Assembly (NCBI RefSeq): GCF_023159225.1
Contig: NC_063184.1
Location: forward strand, 14,125,528 to 14,189,527
Origin: Perognathus longimembris pacificus
Taxonomy: Eukaryota > Chordata > Mammalia > Rodentia > Heteromyidae
DNA length: 64,000 nt
Reading direction: 5' to 3'
Under the pieces are notes generated by a model, which was given only the letters and a program-made list of their open reading frames with translations, searched no databases and was not told the DNA's origin. Every line of letters starts with the position of its first letter. The first letter of the stretch is position 1. Shown here in pieces: positions 12,441-24,260 of the stretch. The position numbers and the translations under genes were made by a program.

Positions 12441-12699
12441 TGGATGGGGCCTGTAAGGTATGAGAGAGAGGTTGTGGGCTGTGTACCAGCAGGAAGATGG
12501 TGGTTTAGACAACAACCAGCCTGGCTTAAGGAAGACTTGGTTACAGACTGACCAGTAAAAGATGATGATGACATGAGAGACCCATATTATTCATGGTGGA
12601 GGCCAGGAGAGTACTATGGATATAATATATAAAGAGTTTGTCAAGTGGAAAACAGAACCTCCAATGTCTCTTCCATTTATTAACTTAAAACACAGTTGA

Positions 12700-12951
12700 G
12701 CAGCTGAGCACTGATGGCTCAGACCTGTAATCCTAGCTACTCAGGAGGCTGACATCTGAGAACGGTGGTTCAAAGCCAGCTGGGGTAGGAAAGTGAAAGA
12801 TTCTTATCTCCAGTCAACTGCCCAAAAAACCAGAATTGGAGCTGTGGCTCAAAGTGGTAGAGTGCTAGCCTTGAGCAAAAGAGCTCAGGGACAGTGCCCA
12901 GGCCCTGAGTTCAAAGCAAACCCCCCCCCCCCCAGCCAAAAAAAGAAAGAA
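12700..12951 (+). mobile_element. B1-like-Geo dimeric SINE
   Basis: Near full length; ends in a C-run followed by an A-rich tail. Confidence 0.93.
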
Positions 12952-13493
12952 TTTAGCCTCAATTAGGTAAACTTCAGCACAGGTTTCTATGGGAGAATAA
13001 GCCAAAGCCTGGACCTGTTGTGAAAACGAGGGCATTGTCTTAACGGAGTCACCTTGTGGGAGAGTAGAACCCCTTTGGGAGGGAGGAGGAACCCATCATT
13101 GTATTTATGTTGTCAATGTGGTCCTCGGGTCAGTAGTAATTAGCAGCACCAGGAGCAGTAGAAGCTCCCATCTCATGTCTACTGACAGCTCTGTAGGGTG
13201 AACTCCGGAACTGTGTTTCATTGATTCACATGGGTTGTTGTGATGCAGGCTGACGGACTCAGTGAACATGATCGATTCCTCTGTGAAGAAACAATAGAAG
13301 AACCCATCGGTCTCTGTGTGTGGCAGGGAGACAAACCCAAGTGACTCTGTGCCCAGATGTTGTCTCCCAGAGAGCGATAAATGAGACATAAAATGCAGAA
13401 GAAGAAAAGAGCAATAGAGTGTAACTGGGGCAATGAAAAGGGGTGTTTGGGAGAAAATGTGTGCTTTTAAGACATAAGTAAGAGAGAGAGAAT

Positions 13494-13523
13494 ATGTGTG
13501 TGTGTATATATGTGTGTGTGTGT
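13494..13523. repeat. TG-rich tract at a SINE tail
   Basis: tgtgtgtgtgtatatatgtg-type sequence abutting the next SINE. Confidence 0.9.
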
Positions 13524-13740
13524 TGGTAATGGGGCTTGAACTCAAGGCCTGGGCACTTTTGCTTAGCTTTTTCACTAATGGCTAGAGCTCTTCCATGTGA
13601 GCTACACTTCCTCTTCTAGCCTTTTGGTGGTTAATTGGAGAGAGATGACTCTCTTGGATTTGGCTGGCTTTGAACTGGGATCCTTAGATCCCAGCCTCCT
13701 ACTTAGCTTGGATTATAAGCTTGAGCCACCAGGGCCCAAC
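13524..13740 (-). mobile_element. B1-like-Geo dimeric SINE
   Basis: Antisense, complete from tggggcttgaactcaaggcc to gagccaccagggcccaac. Confidence 0.93.
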
Positions 13741-13959
13741 ATGTTGGCAATTCTTGAATATCTCAGCCCGGTTGCCTGACTACATCCTCACCAAATCAGG
13801 TTGGACACCTTGAATTTGCATTTCCCCTCCCAGTAGCCCCGAATCTCAGTGTATTTGGTAAACTAGGAAGGAAAAGGCCTAATTCTTATATTCTTGTAAA
13901 AACTGTTTTGTGAGCAAGCAGTTTTACTGGGGTCTTTTTTTTAATGTTTGTTTCTTTTC

Positions 13960-14090
13960 TTTCTCTTTAAATGTTTAAGTGGTTCTACAAAAGAGTTTGA
14001 ATTTAACATGTCGATATCTGGGTACATTGCATCTTGGGTCATTGTCACCTTTTCCATTGTTCGCCCTCATCTATCCCAGGAGTTGTTTGT
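13960..14090 (-). mobile_element. L1 3' end fragment
   Basis: Antisense: gggtacattgcatcttgggtc parallels the acaatgcatcttgatcac of the larger L1 piece at 47.7 kb. Confidence 0.5.
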
Positions 14091-14439
14091 TGCTTAATAG
14101 AGAGGCTTTTCTGTATGATACTCTGCATAAAGGAAGGGACTTTTAGCCTGTCATAAAACATTGGTTTATGTCTTAAAGAACCATGCGTCTTAGAAGCTGT
14201 CTTTGACTAGTGGCTGTGTTGACTGATGTCCGGCTTCCGCTTCTAACGAAGGCCATTGGGTTGATCTGCAGTCGCTCCTTTGTACCCCAGACAGGCAGCA
14301 TGTGGGTGGAGGTCGATTTTTATGCTGTTGTTTGACAATTCACAGTGTTTCTGAATACCTTTTCTTTAGTCTAGAATGTCTCTCATGATACATAGAAGGG
14401 TGTTTTTATGGTGGTCACTTGCAGAATTACATAGGAATT

Positions 14440-14483
14440 GTGTGTGCATGTGTGTGTGTGTATGTGCACACATGTGCATGTAT
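14440..14483. repeat. TG-rich tract at a SINE tail
   Basis: Interrupted (TG)n with catgtgcatgt units. Confidence 0.9.
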
Positions 14484-14697
14484 GTGCCAGTATTAGAGCT
14501 TGAAGTCAGGACCTTGCAGTCTCCCTTGGCTTTTTCAGCTCAAGCCTGGCCACAGCTCTACTTCCTGCTTTCTTGGTGGTTAACTGGAGAGAAGAATCAT
14601 GTGGGATTTCCTACTCAGGCTGTCTTTGAACCGTGATCCTCACATCTCAGCCTCCTGAGTAGCTAGGATTACAGGCGTGAGCCATCAGTACCTGGCC
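14484..14697 (-). mobile_element. B1-like-Geo dimeric SINE
   Basis: Antisense; B1-like half well preserved (gcctcctgagtagctaggat). Confidence 0.94.
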
Positions 14698-14815
14698 TGA
14701 TGAATCAACTCTTAAACAGTTTCATTTTTAAAAAAAGTAATATAAATAGGTTTAATTGGTTGTTATCACCAGTGCTGTGTAGTCTGTCTTTCCTTTTTTT
14801 CTAAATCTTATTTTA

Positions 14816-15126
14816 TTGACAGTGCTATGGTTTGAACTCAGGGCCTTGCACTTACTAGGAAGATAGTCTACTACTTGAGCTATGCCCATCCCCCCTTTTG
14901 CTTTATTTTCCAGATGGCATCTGTCTGGGGTCAGCCACAAATGGAAATTGGTCTAGTTATGCATGCCCTCATCCTAGCTGGGATTATAGACATGCCTCAT
15001 TGTGCCCAGCTTATTTGTTGTGATAAGTTCCAGCTAACTATGCGTCAGCTGGCCTTGTGCTTCTGTTCTCCACATCTTGACTTCCTAAGTAGCTGGGACC
15101 GTAGGCATAAGCCACTGTGCCAAGCC
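14816..15126 (-). mobile_element. older ID-like + B1-like SINE dimer
   Basis: Starts gtgctatggtttgaactc, includes cttgagctatgcccatccc and two antisense B1-like parts ending gccactgtgccaagcc. No Geo monomer. Confidence 0.65.
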
Positions 15127-16202
15127 TAAATTCTAACTTAAACCTAACTTATAACGGCTATGAAAGGAGAGACTTAAAATTCTCAGGAGAATTTTATTTT
15201 ATTTTTTAGTAAGTGATCGGTGACAATGTTATGGAGGACAATAAATGCAAAATGGGAATCCTACTGAATGCCTCCATTACTATTCTATCAGACTAAACCA
15301 CATTGCTACCTATAATATGCTCCAGAGAACCATATTTTATTCCTATGTAGATAGCATTTGTTATTAGTACTTCAGACCTGTGAAGAAAATTGTTCAAAGA
15401 AGGTACAGTGTAATTCCTAAGCGTATTTGCATTGGGATTGTATCTTCCTACACATTCAATATGTTTGCTACATTTTCTGTGTCTAGGGTTTGTAGCCAGG
15501 TTTTACTAAATGGATAATATAGGCATATGTCTAACTATTAAACAGTTATGATATCAAGGGCTGACCTTGTTAATTAATTGGTTGCTGGAAACTTGGAGAA
15601 TGAAGGGAACTATTATAGCTAATTTTGTTCTTTCTTTGCTTGTGAAGTGAAACAACCTAGCAGGGTTTTGTTTCCTAGAATTTTCTAGATTCTTGCCCCC
15701 CCCACCCAAAAATGTTGCTTTACTTGGATTGTTCTCTTCCTTCTGTCTTTCCTTTTTTTTTTTTAAATGAAGGACCATGTTTTTTGTATTTAATTACAAA
15801 GCATTCAAAATTCATGCAATCCATACATGGTTTGAGCTTCAAAACTAGTTTTTATAGAAAAAAAAAGGTTCTGAGGCTTAGGGAAACTATGATTTAGTGA
15901 TTTTTTTCCTCCTAAAATTATAATTTGCTTTGGAATTTCAGTACTCTTGGAATGCTAGAGGTAAAGAAAATATGGTAATTGGCCACTGGTTTCGGGTGTG
16001 GAAAGGGTTTGTATTTCCTACCTCCCAGTTAGTTGGTTGACTAGATTTTTCTCTCCATGGATTGATAGGAGACTAGTTGATAACGTTTTACAGTAGAAAC
16101 AATTCGGAAGTGACTAGTAACCCATGTAATGACAAGGACTGCAGAGGCATTCAGAGAGACCTACTTCTGTGTATTCTTTCCTGCTTCAGAAGCAGAGGCT
16201 CA
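15127..16202. other. unique intronic sequence
   Basis: About 1.1 kb between two SINEs; nothing recognised beyond short homopolymers. Confidence 0.5.
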
Positions 16203-16419
16203 CAGCAGGACACCCGTGCCTCATGTATGTCATCCTGGCCACTCGGGAGGCTGAGACCTGAGGATCATAGTTCAAAGCCAGCCCAGGCAGAGAAATTAGA
16301 AGACACTCTTATCTCTACCTAACCTCCAAATAGCAGGAGATAGAGGTGGGGCTCAAGTGGTAGAATGCTAGCCTTGAAAAGAAAAAGCTAAGGGGCAGGG
16401 TCTGTGTTCAAGGCCAGAA
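16203..16419 (+). mobile_element. B1-like-Geo dimeric SINE
   Basis: actcgggaggctgagacctg and ggctcaagtggtagaatgc are diagnostic; tail lost. Confidence 0.88.
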
Positions 16420-16656
16420 TAGGCTTATTCACCATCCTTCCTCCTCCTCACTCATATGGGAGAGATGCGATCCTCTCTGGTCAGGATTACAGTGATCAGT
16501 GGTGTCTGCTGATGATTCTTTGAATAACCAAGGAGAGAGAATCTTAACGAAATGTACTTGCTTTCTAGTTTAACTGAACCTAACAGTTTAGAAAGGACTT
16601 TAAGAGCCAGCTTGAAAGAGTGTCTTTCCAGAGGGTAAAAAAAGGCTATAACTCCT

Positions 16657-16862
16657 GTCAGACACTGGTGGCTCATGCCTGTAATTCTAGCTACTCAGGA
16701 GGCTGAAATCTGAGGATCAGGGTTTGAAGCCAGCCTAGTACTGCCTCTCAGCCTCCTGCTCCCCCCATTAACCCATAAAAACCAGAAGTGGAGGTGTGGT
16801 TCAAATAGAAATCACCATCCATGAATGGAAAAGCACTGAGTTCAAGCCCTAGTGCCAGCACC
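16657..16862 (+). mobile_element. B1-like-Geo dimeric SINE
   Basis: Sense copy with its linker replaced by C-rich sequence; Geo half eroded. Confidence 0.87.
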
Positions 16863-17396
16863 TACTCACTCACCTACTCTGAACTTTCAGCCTTCATATT
16901 ATCCTTTGGAGGAGGAGGGGGCATTCTCTGAGTATATGTTTGTCTCTTTAAGAATTTTCATCCCATCTTTCCTGCTAGTGATTTTGCAGTTTCTTGTCAG
17001 ACTGTTAGATGGATAGATAGTCTGTCTACAAACTCCTGGGCTGAAATTACCTTCTTGGCTGGGACTATAGGCATGCAATAAATATTCATTCCAATAAATA
17101 TTATTTTATATGATCAGAGGCAGATAAGCGTGAACTTAGTTTTCACTTCAGTAAGTAAGAAATGGTTACCACAGACGTTCTGCCTCAGTGAGATATGTTA
17201 TGAGTACCTGTAACTCATTGTGGTGGCCTGACACAGGGTGGTTTTCAAGTCATGGAAAGAAGAACATAACATTTCCCAGCAGGCAACAGTAGTTCTAAGT
17301 AGTTTATCATCAGCCTTTACTGGCATTGTTTCCCTCTTGCCCCTTCCCCTCTCCCTCTCTTCCTGACCCCATTCATCTGCTTACGTGTGCAGCTCT

Positions 17397-17607
17397 TATT
17401 TATTTATTTATTTTTGGCCAGTCGTGAGTCTTGGACTCAGGGCCTGAGCACTGTCGCTGGCTTCTTTTTGCTCAAGGCTAGCACTCTGCCACTTAAACCA
17501 CAGCGCCACTTCTGGCCATTTTCTATACAAGTGGTGCCGGGGAATCGAACCCAAAGGCTTTATGTATACGAGGCAAGCACTCTTGCCACTAGGCCATATT
17601 CCTAGCC
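17397..17607 (-). mobile_element. IDL-Geo dimeric SINE
   Basis: (TTTA)n-type tail. 17-bp duplication cttacgtgtgcagctct (17380-17396) against cttaggtgtgcaactct (17608-17624), two mismatches. Confidence 0.96.
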
Positions 17608-18101
17608 CTTAGGTGTGCAACTCTATCAAGGATGATAATAATTTGTAGATAAATTTTCAATTCCTCCACCAGTCTCGCCTAGACTCAGAGCGCTTTAATA
17701 GAACAGAAGGAGCTTCTCTGAGACATTGCCCAAGCAACTGATTTGCCCGATGAGGTGTCCCAAATCTTTCTCCTCCTGAGGTGGTCCCTCATGTGGGTTG
17801 TTAATTTGCAGGCTCTGGGCCTGTGCTACTTGTTCTCCTATCCACGGGAAAATGTGGACAGAGCCTGAGACATGGCTTACCTGTCACCTGTTCCTGAAGA
17901 GACCGCCCTGAGCCTCCAGGTGTCCTGAGTTCTCCCTAACCAGCAGCCTTTGCCACATTGTATTGAGAGCTGTTCCTTCCATCTCCTCAACATCCAAGAA
18001 CTCATGTCCTGAATTTATAGGTGATGGGTGTTTTGGTGAGGTTTAGTGGTTGATGAGTTGAGTATGACAAATGTTAATGCTGTTATTTGTAACTTTTTTT
18101 T

Positions 18102-18332
18102 TCCTGGTCAGTTGTAGGGCTTGAACTCAGGGCCTGGGCACTGTCCCTGAACTTTTTTGCTCAAGTCTAGTGTTCTACCACACTGAGCCCCATCTCCACT
18201 GATGGTTTTCAGGTGGTTAATTGGAGATGAGTCTCATGAACTTTCCTGCCTGGGCTGGCTTTGAACCACAATCCTGAGAACTCAGCGTGTTCAGTAGCTA
18301 GAATTAAAGGCATGAGCCAGCAGTATTTGACT
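18102..18332 (-). mobile_element. B1-like-Geo dimeric SINE
   Basis: Antisense, both halves present, about a fifth diverged by eye. Confidence 0.9.
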
Positions 18333-18596
18333 TGTAGTAAATTTTTGAATTTACAGTTTTATGTGAAAATGACATACTATGGGATTTATCTCATATATAA
18401 ATCACAATAGATCGAGTCAACCTGTATGGATTACTTGAAACTGAATTTCCAGACAAACCATAATCTCTTCTCTGACTGTGAGACTGAAGGAGGTCACACT
18501 GCTGTACAATAGCATAGTTCTCACATATTTGTCTAACTGCCACAAAGTTTTACTGGTTTGTTCAGTAAATTGACGACATTTAAAAACACGTCATCA

Positions 18597-18803
18597 GGCT
18601 GGGAATGTGACCTAGTGGTAGAGTGCTTGCCTTGTATACATGAAGCCCTGGGTTTGATTCCTCAGCACCACATATATAGGAAAGGCCAGAAGTGGTGCTG
18701 TGGCTCAAGTGGCAGAGTGCTAGCCTTGAGCAAAAAGAAGCCAAGGACAGTGCTCAGGCCCTGAGTTCAAGGCCCAGGACTGGCAAAAAAAAAAAAAAAA
18801 AAA
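18597..18803 (+). mobile_element. IDL-Geo dimeric SINE
   Basis: Complete with a 19-nt A-tail. Its Geo half shows A-box-like tggctcaagtgg (18701-18712) and B-box-like agttcaaggcc (18764-18774). Confidence 0.96.
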
Positions 18804-19112
18804 CGAAAACATGTCACCTATAAAGGTAGAAAGTTAACAAGTGATAGTATATGGAGAAATGAATTTGCAGGAGTGGGTGACCTTCACTGCCAGCCTCATA
18901 GATAGGTGGGGGCCGGATTATGTTGAATTGATTCGTGCCATGAAGAGTAATGCGTTCAGTGCATGAATCCAGAGAGAAATGATGGCCATCTATCTGTCCT
19001 AGGGCAATACATTAGTGTGTTGGAATTCTGAGTCAAGAGTGTCTGAATTCTATATAATTTGCCTTTCAGTAGAGAATTCATTTGAGATGTAACAAGTCAA
19101 GAAAAATATCTT

Positions 19113-19322
19113 GGGGGTTGGGAGCGTGACTTAGTGATAGAGGGCTTGTTTAGCATGCATGAAGCCCTGAGTTCAATTCCTCAGTACCACATAAACAGAA
19201 AAGACCGGAAGTGGTGCTGTGGCTCAAGTGGTAGAGTGCTCGCCTTGAGCCAAAAAAGCTCAAGGACAGTGCCTGGGCCCTGAGTCCAAGGCCCAAGACG
19301 GTGGGGGGTGGGGGTGGGGGAA
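19113..19322 (+). mobile_element. IDL-Geo dimeric SINE
   Basis: Older copy (gttgggagcgtgacttagtg); the tail has become G-rich (ggtggggggtgggggtgg). Confidence 0.92.
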
Positions 19323-19485
19323 AGAATAATATCTCTCACAACTTAGGACCCTTAATGCTCCATTAAGTATGTGGAAGAAATCTGATCACCTCTAGAAAAG
19401 ACAGTTAGGAAATATATGTTTTTGTCCCAGATCCAACTTGGATGTGGACAGCTTGCTTGCAAATTAAAAAAAAAAAAAAAATGGA

Positions 19486-19730
19486 GCCAGGCACCGGTGG
19501 CTCATGCCTGTAGTCGTAGCTGCTCTGGAGGCTTAGCTCTAAGGATCATGGTTCAAAGCCAGCCCAGGCAGGAAAGTCCATGAGACTCTTATCTGCAGTT
19601 AACCACCAGAAAACTGGAAGTGGTGCTGTGATTCAAAGTGGTAGAATTTGCTTTGAGCAAAAATATTTGCTCAGGGCCAAAGTCTAGGCCCCAACGTTCA
19701 AGCTGCATGACAGACGAAAAAAAGAAGAAA
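19486..19730 (+). mobile_element. B1-like-Geo dimeric SINE
   Basis: Starts gccaggcaccggtggctcat, one of the best-preserved B1-like heads; ends in A/G-rich tail. Confidence 0.94.
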
Positions 19731-19841
19731 GAATGTAGAAATCGGCCTAATTTCTGAAATCCAAGTGCTCACATAGCTTTGTTTGATGGTTGGTCAAAGC
19801 TGACCAACATTGATGTGAGACTTTTTAAAAGTATCTTTTTC

Positions 19842-19910
19842 TTTACCTGACTTATGTAACTGTAACCCCTCTGTACATTACCTTTATACTAACAATAAAA
19901 AATTAAAATA
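19842..19910 (+). mobile_element. L1 3' end fragment
   Basis: gtaactgtaacccctctgta and A-rich end (aacaataaaaaattaaaat), the sense version of several antisense pieces in the window. Confidence 0.7.
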
Positions 19911-20002
19911 ACTACATTTCCATGATCTAGTAGTTGTACAAATGAGTTAGCATGCAACAAATGAGTTTATAAGTACAATGCCTCTTGATGTGTGAGGCAT
20001 AT

Positions 20003-20217
20003 TTTCTGGTACTGGGATTTGAACTCAGAGCTTAGGCGCTGTTAACGAACCTTTTTACTCAAGCCTAGTGCTCTACCACTTGAGTCACAGCTCTACTTCC
20101 AGCTTTTTTTGGAAAAATAATTTATTGGAGATGAGAGTCACAAACTCCTACTATGATCTTCAGATCCCAGCTTTCTGAGTAGCTACAATTACAGGCATGA
20201 TCCCCCAGTGTCTGGCG
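20003..20217 (-). mobile_element. B1-like-Geo dimeric SINE
   Basis: Antisense, moderately diverged (ctctaccacttgagtcacag). Confidence 0.9.
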
Positions 20218-21034
20218 ATATGTGAGACTTTTTATAGTACTTGTATGTTTCATTTAATGTGGTTTTTATCAAGTCACTAAAGAAATATTGAAGTGTCTGA
20301 CTTAATAGGTATGTACCATTCTAGAACTTCAAGAAAGTCTTATATAACAAATAGGCATACTTAGTGAAGAAAGGGGTGGGGGGCATGAATTCCAACACAC
20401 AGGAAACATTGTTCCATGAGCTGTAGTCAACATATTGGGTTGAGTCAGGTGCCTCCATTTGCTATCTGATGTGGTCATAGCTAATGAGTGCTGAAGTAGT
20501 GGTCCTAACAGGCTGAATTTATATTTCATCTTAATTAAATAGCTACATAGTTAATGACCATTATATTAAATAGAATAGCTTTACAAAATAGAATCATTAT
20601 ACACTGAGGTTTCCTGTTTGGTTTTTTATTTTGAGAAATAGGAAAAAAAAAACCCTGCAAAATCTGAGTAAAAGTCAGGAAGAGACTATAGAAATGCTTA
20701 CACAGTTCTAAGTGAAAAGAAACCATTCTAGAGAAGAGAAAATATGTCTAAGTAAAATGAAAACGGATGCCTCTAACAGCAGATTACAGCTAGCAGAGCT
20801 GATGAAATGGAAGAGAGATCTGAAGACTACATCTAGAGAGAGAGAAAGGTGAATTATAGAAGTTAAGATACAGGAAACATTGCATGTTAAGGTCAATCCA
20901 GAATAAGCAGAACTGTAATACACTAGTCAAAGATATATGTGATTCTGAGCTGTTAGCATACATATACAGTTTATGAGAAATGGACAGAATCATAGGGATA
21001 TAGCCCAAGCTACTTTCTAATAAAGATTTTCTTT

Positions 21035-21258
21035 TTAACTGGGGCTTGAACTCAGGACCTGGGTGCTGTTCCTGAGCTTTTCCACTCAAGGCTAGCACTC
21101 TACATCTTAAGCCATACTTCCACTTGTGGCTTTTTTGGTGGGTAATTGGAGATAAGAAGCTCAGACTTTCCTGCCAGGGCTGGCTTTGAGCTGGAATTTT
21201 CAGAGCTCAGCCTCTTGAATAAGGAAGATTGCAGGCATGAGCCACTGGCATCCAGCCT
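21035..21258 (-). mobile_element. B1-like-Geo dimeric SINE
   Basis: Antisense; ends gccactggcatccagcc. Confidence 0.91.
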
Positions 21259-21537
21259 TCAGTAAGGAATTTTAACTTGTCTCTCAGTGGCTGGTAAATC
21301 ACCAACTGTTCTCTCCCAAGTCAATTAGCCTGTAAAAGATTAGAACAACAATATCAAACAGATGATACTAATTGCTATATCCAACTTACTTCAAAATGTA
21401 AAATATTGACTATGAGTTGAATGCTGACAGTTCAAGGAACTATCAAACCTTATATTCTCTGATTATAACACCATTAATTTAGAATGCTACCAGAAAAGTC
21501 TTTGTACATGTGTGCATTCATGCGCATGCGTGTGCGT

Positions 21538-21771
21538 ACCAATTCTGGGGATTAAACTAAGGGCTTGGGCACTGTCTCTGAGCTGCTTCTGCTCAAGGCT
21601 GGCTCTCTACCATTTGAGTCATAGCAGCCACTTTTGGCTTTTTCTGAGTACTTTATTGGAGATAAAGAGTCTCATGGACTTTTCTGTCCAGGCTGGCTTC
21701 AAAAGGTGATCCTCAGATCTCAGCCTCCCTGTGTAGCTAGGATTACAGGGGTAAACCACCCGCAGCCAGCT
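21538..21771 (-). mobile_element. B1-like-Geo dimeric SINE
   Basis: Antisense; preceded at 21507-21537 by a TG/GC alternating stretch (tgcgcatgcgtgtgcg). Confidence 0.91.
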
Positions 21772-21839
21772 CTTCTTAAGGTATCACAGATCAAAAGGAA
21801 GTACTCATGAGTAAATGGTAACAAAAGTTTTCATTGCAG

Positions 21840-21940
21840 GTTGGATATGGTGTTACACACCTGCAATTCCATCACTTGGAAGGTAGAGGCAGGAAGTCAC
21901 AATTCAAGGCTAAGTTACATAGCAAGACTATCTAAAAAAA
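21840..21940 (+). mobile_element. single B1-like SINE
   Basis: ggtgttacacacctgcaatt...acttggaaggtagaggcagg, ending agcaagactatctaaaaaaa; a rodent B1-type monomer without Geo. Confidence 0.7.
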
Positions 21941-22880
21941 ATGTTTTTAAATCAAAACCAGTGGTATGAATCCAAAGGGCTGCTAAGGGGGAGTTATACT
22001 CTTAAATGTTTATAATCTCAAACCAGGAAAAACTAGAAGATACAGGAAAAAAAATGTAATGGATTGAAGAGATTGGTTGAGGCATGAAGAGTGATTTATA
22101 GCACCTTGCAATCAATCTTGGCTGCTAGCAGTCCTCTATCTGCTCCAAGGTTTTCATGAAGAGCTCATTACTTTGCTACAAGTCTTTCAAGATCTTAGCC
22201 AAAAAACTGTTAGGCAAGTTACTGGGAACAGCTGGTGTAAGGCAAGAAGAAGGAAGTGATCACTCCAAAATTTCCACAATGTTGTGGCTCGGTTGGCTTG
22301 TCCTTTGGTGTTCCTGTTCTTATTCTTCAGCGCCAAGATGGAACCTGGGCACTCTCAGTGCTTCCTGAACACTGAGCTGCAAGTAACCCAGGCCCTAGCT
22401 CCTTTAATTTAAGTGGGTCAGTGTTGGCGGGTCTTGTTCAGTAGGTAGATTCTCAAAAGAATAATGTTGGAACTTCTGGGGTTTGGAACAGTGTCAGAGA
22501 TTCATGAGATGAACTCTGTTCATAACAGCAGCGAGTTATATTTTCGTCACTTTCAAAAATGTCACTTTTGACATTTACCATGGTGTTAAGAAAGCAGTGG
22601 TGGATAGAATTGCTTGTGACATAACCCAAACCACAGCAGAGCACCAACTGTTCCAGTAGTATTGTGGTCTTCGTTGCCATGTGCTATTGGTTAGAAAAAA
22701 AATCTAGTGTCAAGCAGTAAAAGCTCCTAGCTGTATTAAGCCTAGGCCCTTGACTACCTGTCATATTAATATTCTGGAATGAAGTGGAAGTCCATGTAAA
22801 ACATTTCTGGGTATAGAGAAGTCCCATGGTTGTCTCAAGGAAAGTATTTCTGTGGGATTGAGATTTTATTTTGCAGAAGG
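21941..22880. other. unique intronic sequence
   Basis: No repeat recognised. The - strand at 22453-22680 stays open for 75 codons in a mildly coding-like way, but no protein family is recognised (see rejected items). Confidence 0.45.
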
Positions 22881-22980
22881 ACTCTCTTCTCTCCCCTCCC
22901 CTTTTCCCCCTCCCCTCTCTTTCCACTCCCCTCTCTCCCTCTTCTTTCCCCTACCCTTCCCCTTCCCCCTTTCCCCTCTC
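22881..22980. repeat. polypyrimidine tract at a SINE tail
   Basis: About 100 nt of C/T (tcccctttcccc-type units) leading into the next antisense SINE. Confidence 0.95.
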
Positions 22981-23215
22981 ACCAATCCTGGGGACTTAAA
23001 CTCAGTGTTTGGGCACTGTTCCTGAGCTATATTATTCAAGGCTAGCACTCTACCCTACCACTTTGAGTCACAGGTCCACTTTCAGCGTTTGGCTAATTAA
23101 TTGGAAATAAAAGTTTCACAGACTTTCCTGCCTGGGCTAGGCTGATACTGCATCTGATCCTCAGATCTCAGCTCCTGAGTAACTAAGATGACAGGCATGA
23201 GGCACCAGCTCCCAA
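22981..23215 (-). mobile_element. B1-like-Geo dimeric SINE
   Basis: Antisense; small internal duplications (ctaccctacca, taattaattgg). Confidence 0.9.
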
Positions 23216-23423
23216 CTCACTCACTTCTCTTCCCTTTTTTCCCCCCTTCCTTCTTTTTTTTTAACATGATAATGAAAATTCTTTTGAATTATGGAGGACC
23301 AACTGACTTGTACATTGCTGTAATAGTCTTTTGACATTTTTGAGCGTCACAGGTCTAAATCTTACTGTATTTGTGTGTATACTTATGACAATTCTTATAA
23401 TGTATAATAAATAGGATTTTTTT

Positions 23424-23495
23424 GGGTGGTGGAGATTGAGCTGTGGGCCTCATGTATGTTAAGCAGATCCCCTATCGCTAAGCTATGGCCCCAGC
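23424..23495 (-). mobile_element. ID-like monomer
   Basis: Antisense tRNA-like half: tgggcctcatgtatgttaag...ctaagctatggccccagc. Confidence 0.65.
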
Positions 23496-23604
23496 TTCTA
23501 ATTATCGACTTAATACATTTCTGTCTTTACCTACCTATGTATCGATCCACCCACCTATCCTTTTTCCTTCTATTTCTCCTTTGCTTCTTCCTCTACTTCA
23601 TTTT

Positions 23605-23837
23605 GTGCTGGTACTGGGGTTTGAACTCAGGGTTCGACACTCTTTCTTAATCTGCTCAAGGCTGATGCTCTACCACGTGAGCCACAGCTCCACATCTGAT
23701 GTTTCAGTAGTTAATTGGCGATGAATCTCTTGGTCTTTTCTCCTCAAGGCTGGCTTTAAACCAGGATCCTTAGATCTCAGCCTACTGAGTAACTAAGATT
23801 ACACAGATTACAAGGGTGTGAACCACCAATGCCTGCT
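23605..23837 (-). mobile_element. B1-like-Geo dimeric SINE
   Basis: Antisense; acagattacaagg shows a small slippage duplication in the B1-like half. Confidence 0.91.
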
Positions 23838-24214
23838 CTTTATTATATATTTACATTAGATCTAGAAGTATTTTCTCTGGTTGGAAAAATAAAACCTCTG
23901 CTGCAAATCAGTCGTCTTGTTGGCTTTTTCCAGCCTCTCCCCTGGCCTATGGGCCACAGAACTCCACAAAGCAGTCGTGAGAGTTCAGCTAGGAAGACGA
24001 CAGTCAATTTACGAAGTATTCACATAGGCCAGGAAGGGAAAAAATGAAATCCATAATCTATGTAACTAATCTGCTGGAGAGGCAAGCAATTGCCAAAAAA
24101 CGGTCTCCCGATACAATTTTATTTTGTGTGCATTTGTGTTCTTTTGGTGTAAATTACTTATGTTTGTGATCAGAGTAAGTGCTTTGACATACACAAGGAG
24201 ACAGATCACTTGCC

Positions 24215-24217
<3 letters not shown>

Positions 24218-24258
<41 letters not shown>
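24218..24258. repeat. (CA)n microsatellite
   Basis: About 20 CA units directly before the chimeric SINE that follows. Confidence 0.97.
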
Positions 24259-24259
<1 letters not shown>

Positions 24260-24260
24260 C

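Noticed and set aside
12278..12574. Four overlapping open frames encoding His/Thr or Cys/Val runs
   Set aside because: Translations of the (CA)n microsatellite at 12389-12438.
13105..13575. 156-codon open frame on - strand
   Set aside because: It runs through a TG-rich tract and SINE sequence at one end, shows no recognisable domain and has no splice or promoter context.
18597..18680. tRNA gene candidate (ID-like half of SINEs, here and elsewhere)
   Set aside because: tRNA-Ala-like but lacks an intact acceptor stem and is part of a retroposed dimer; a SINE, not a functional tRNA gene.
22083..22680. Possible decayed coding sequence (processed pseudogene) on - strand
   Set aside because: A 75-codon stretch (22453-22680) and neighbouring frames look mildly protein-like, but no parent gene was recognised, frames are broken and no A-tail or target-site duplication is visible. 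A protein search would decide.
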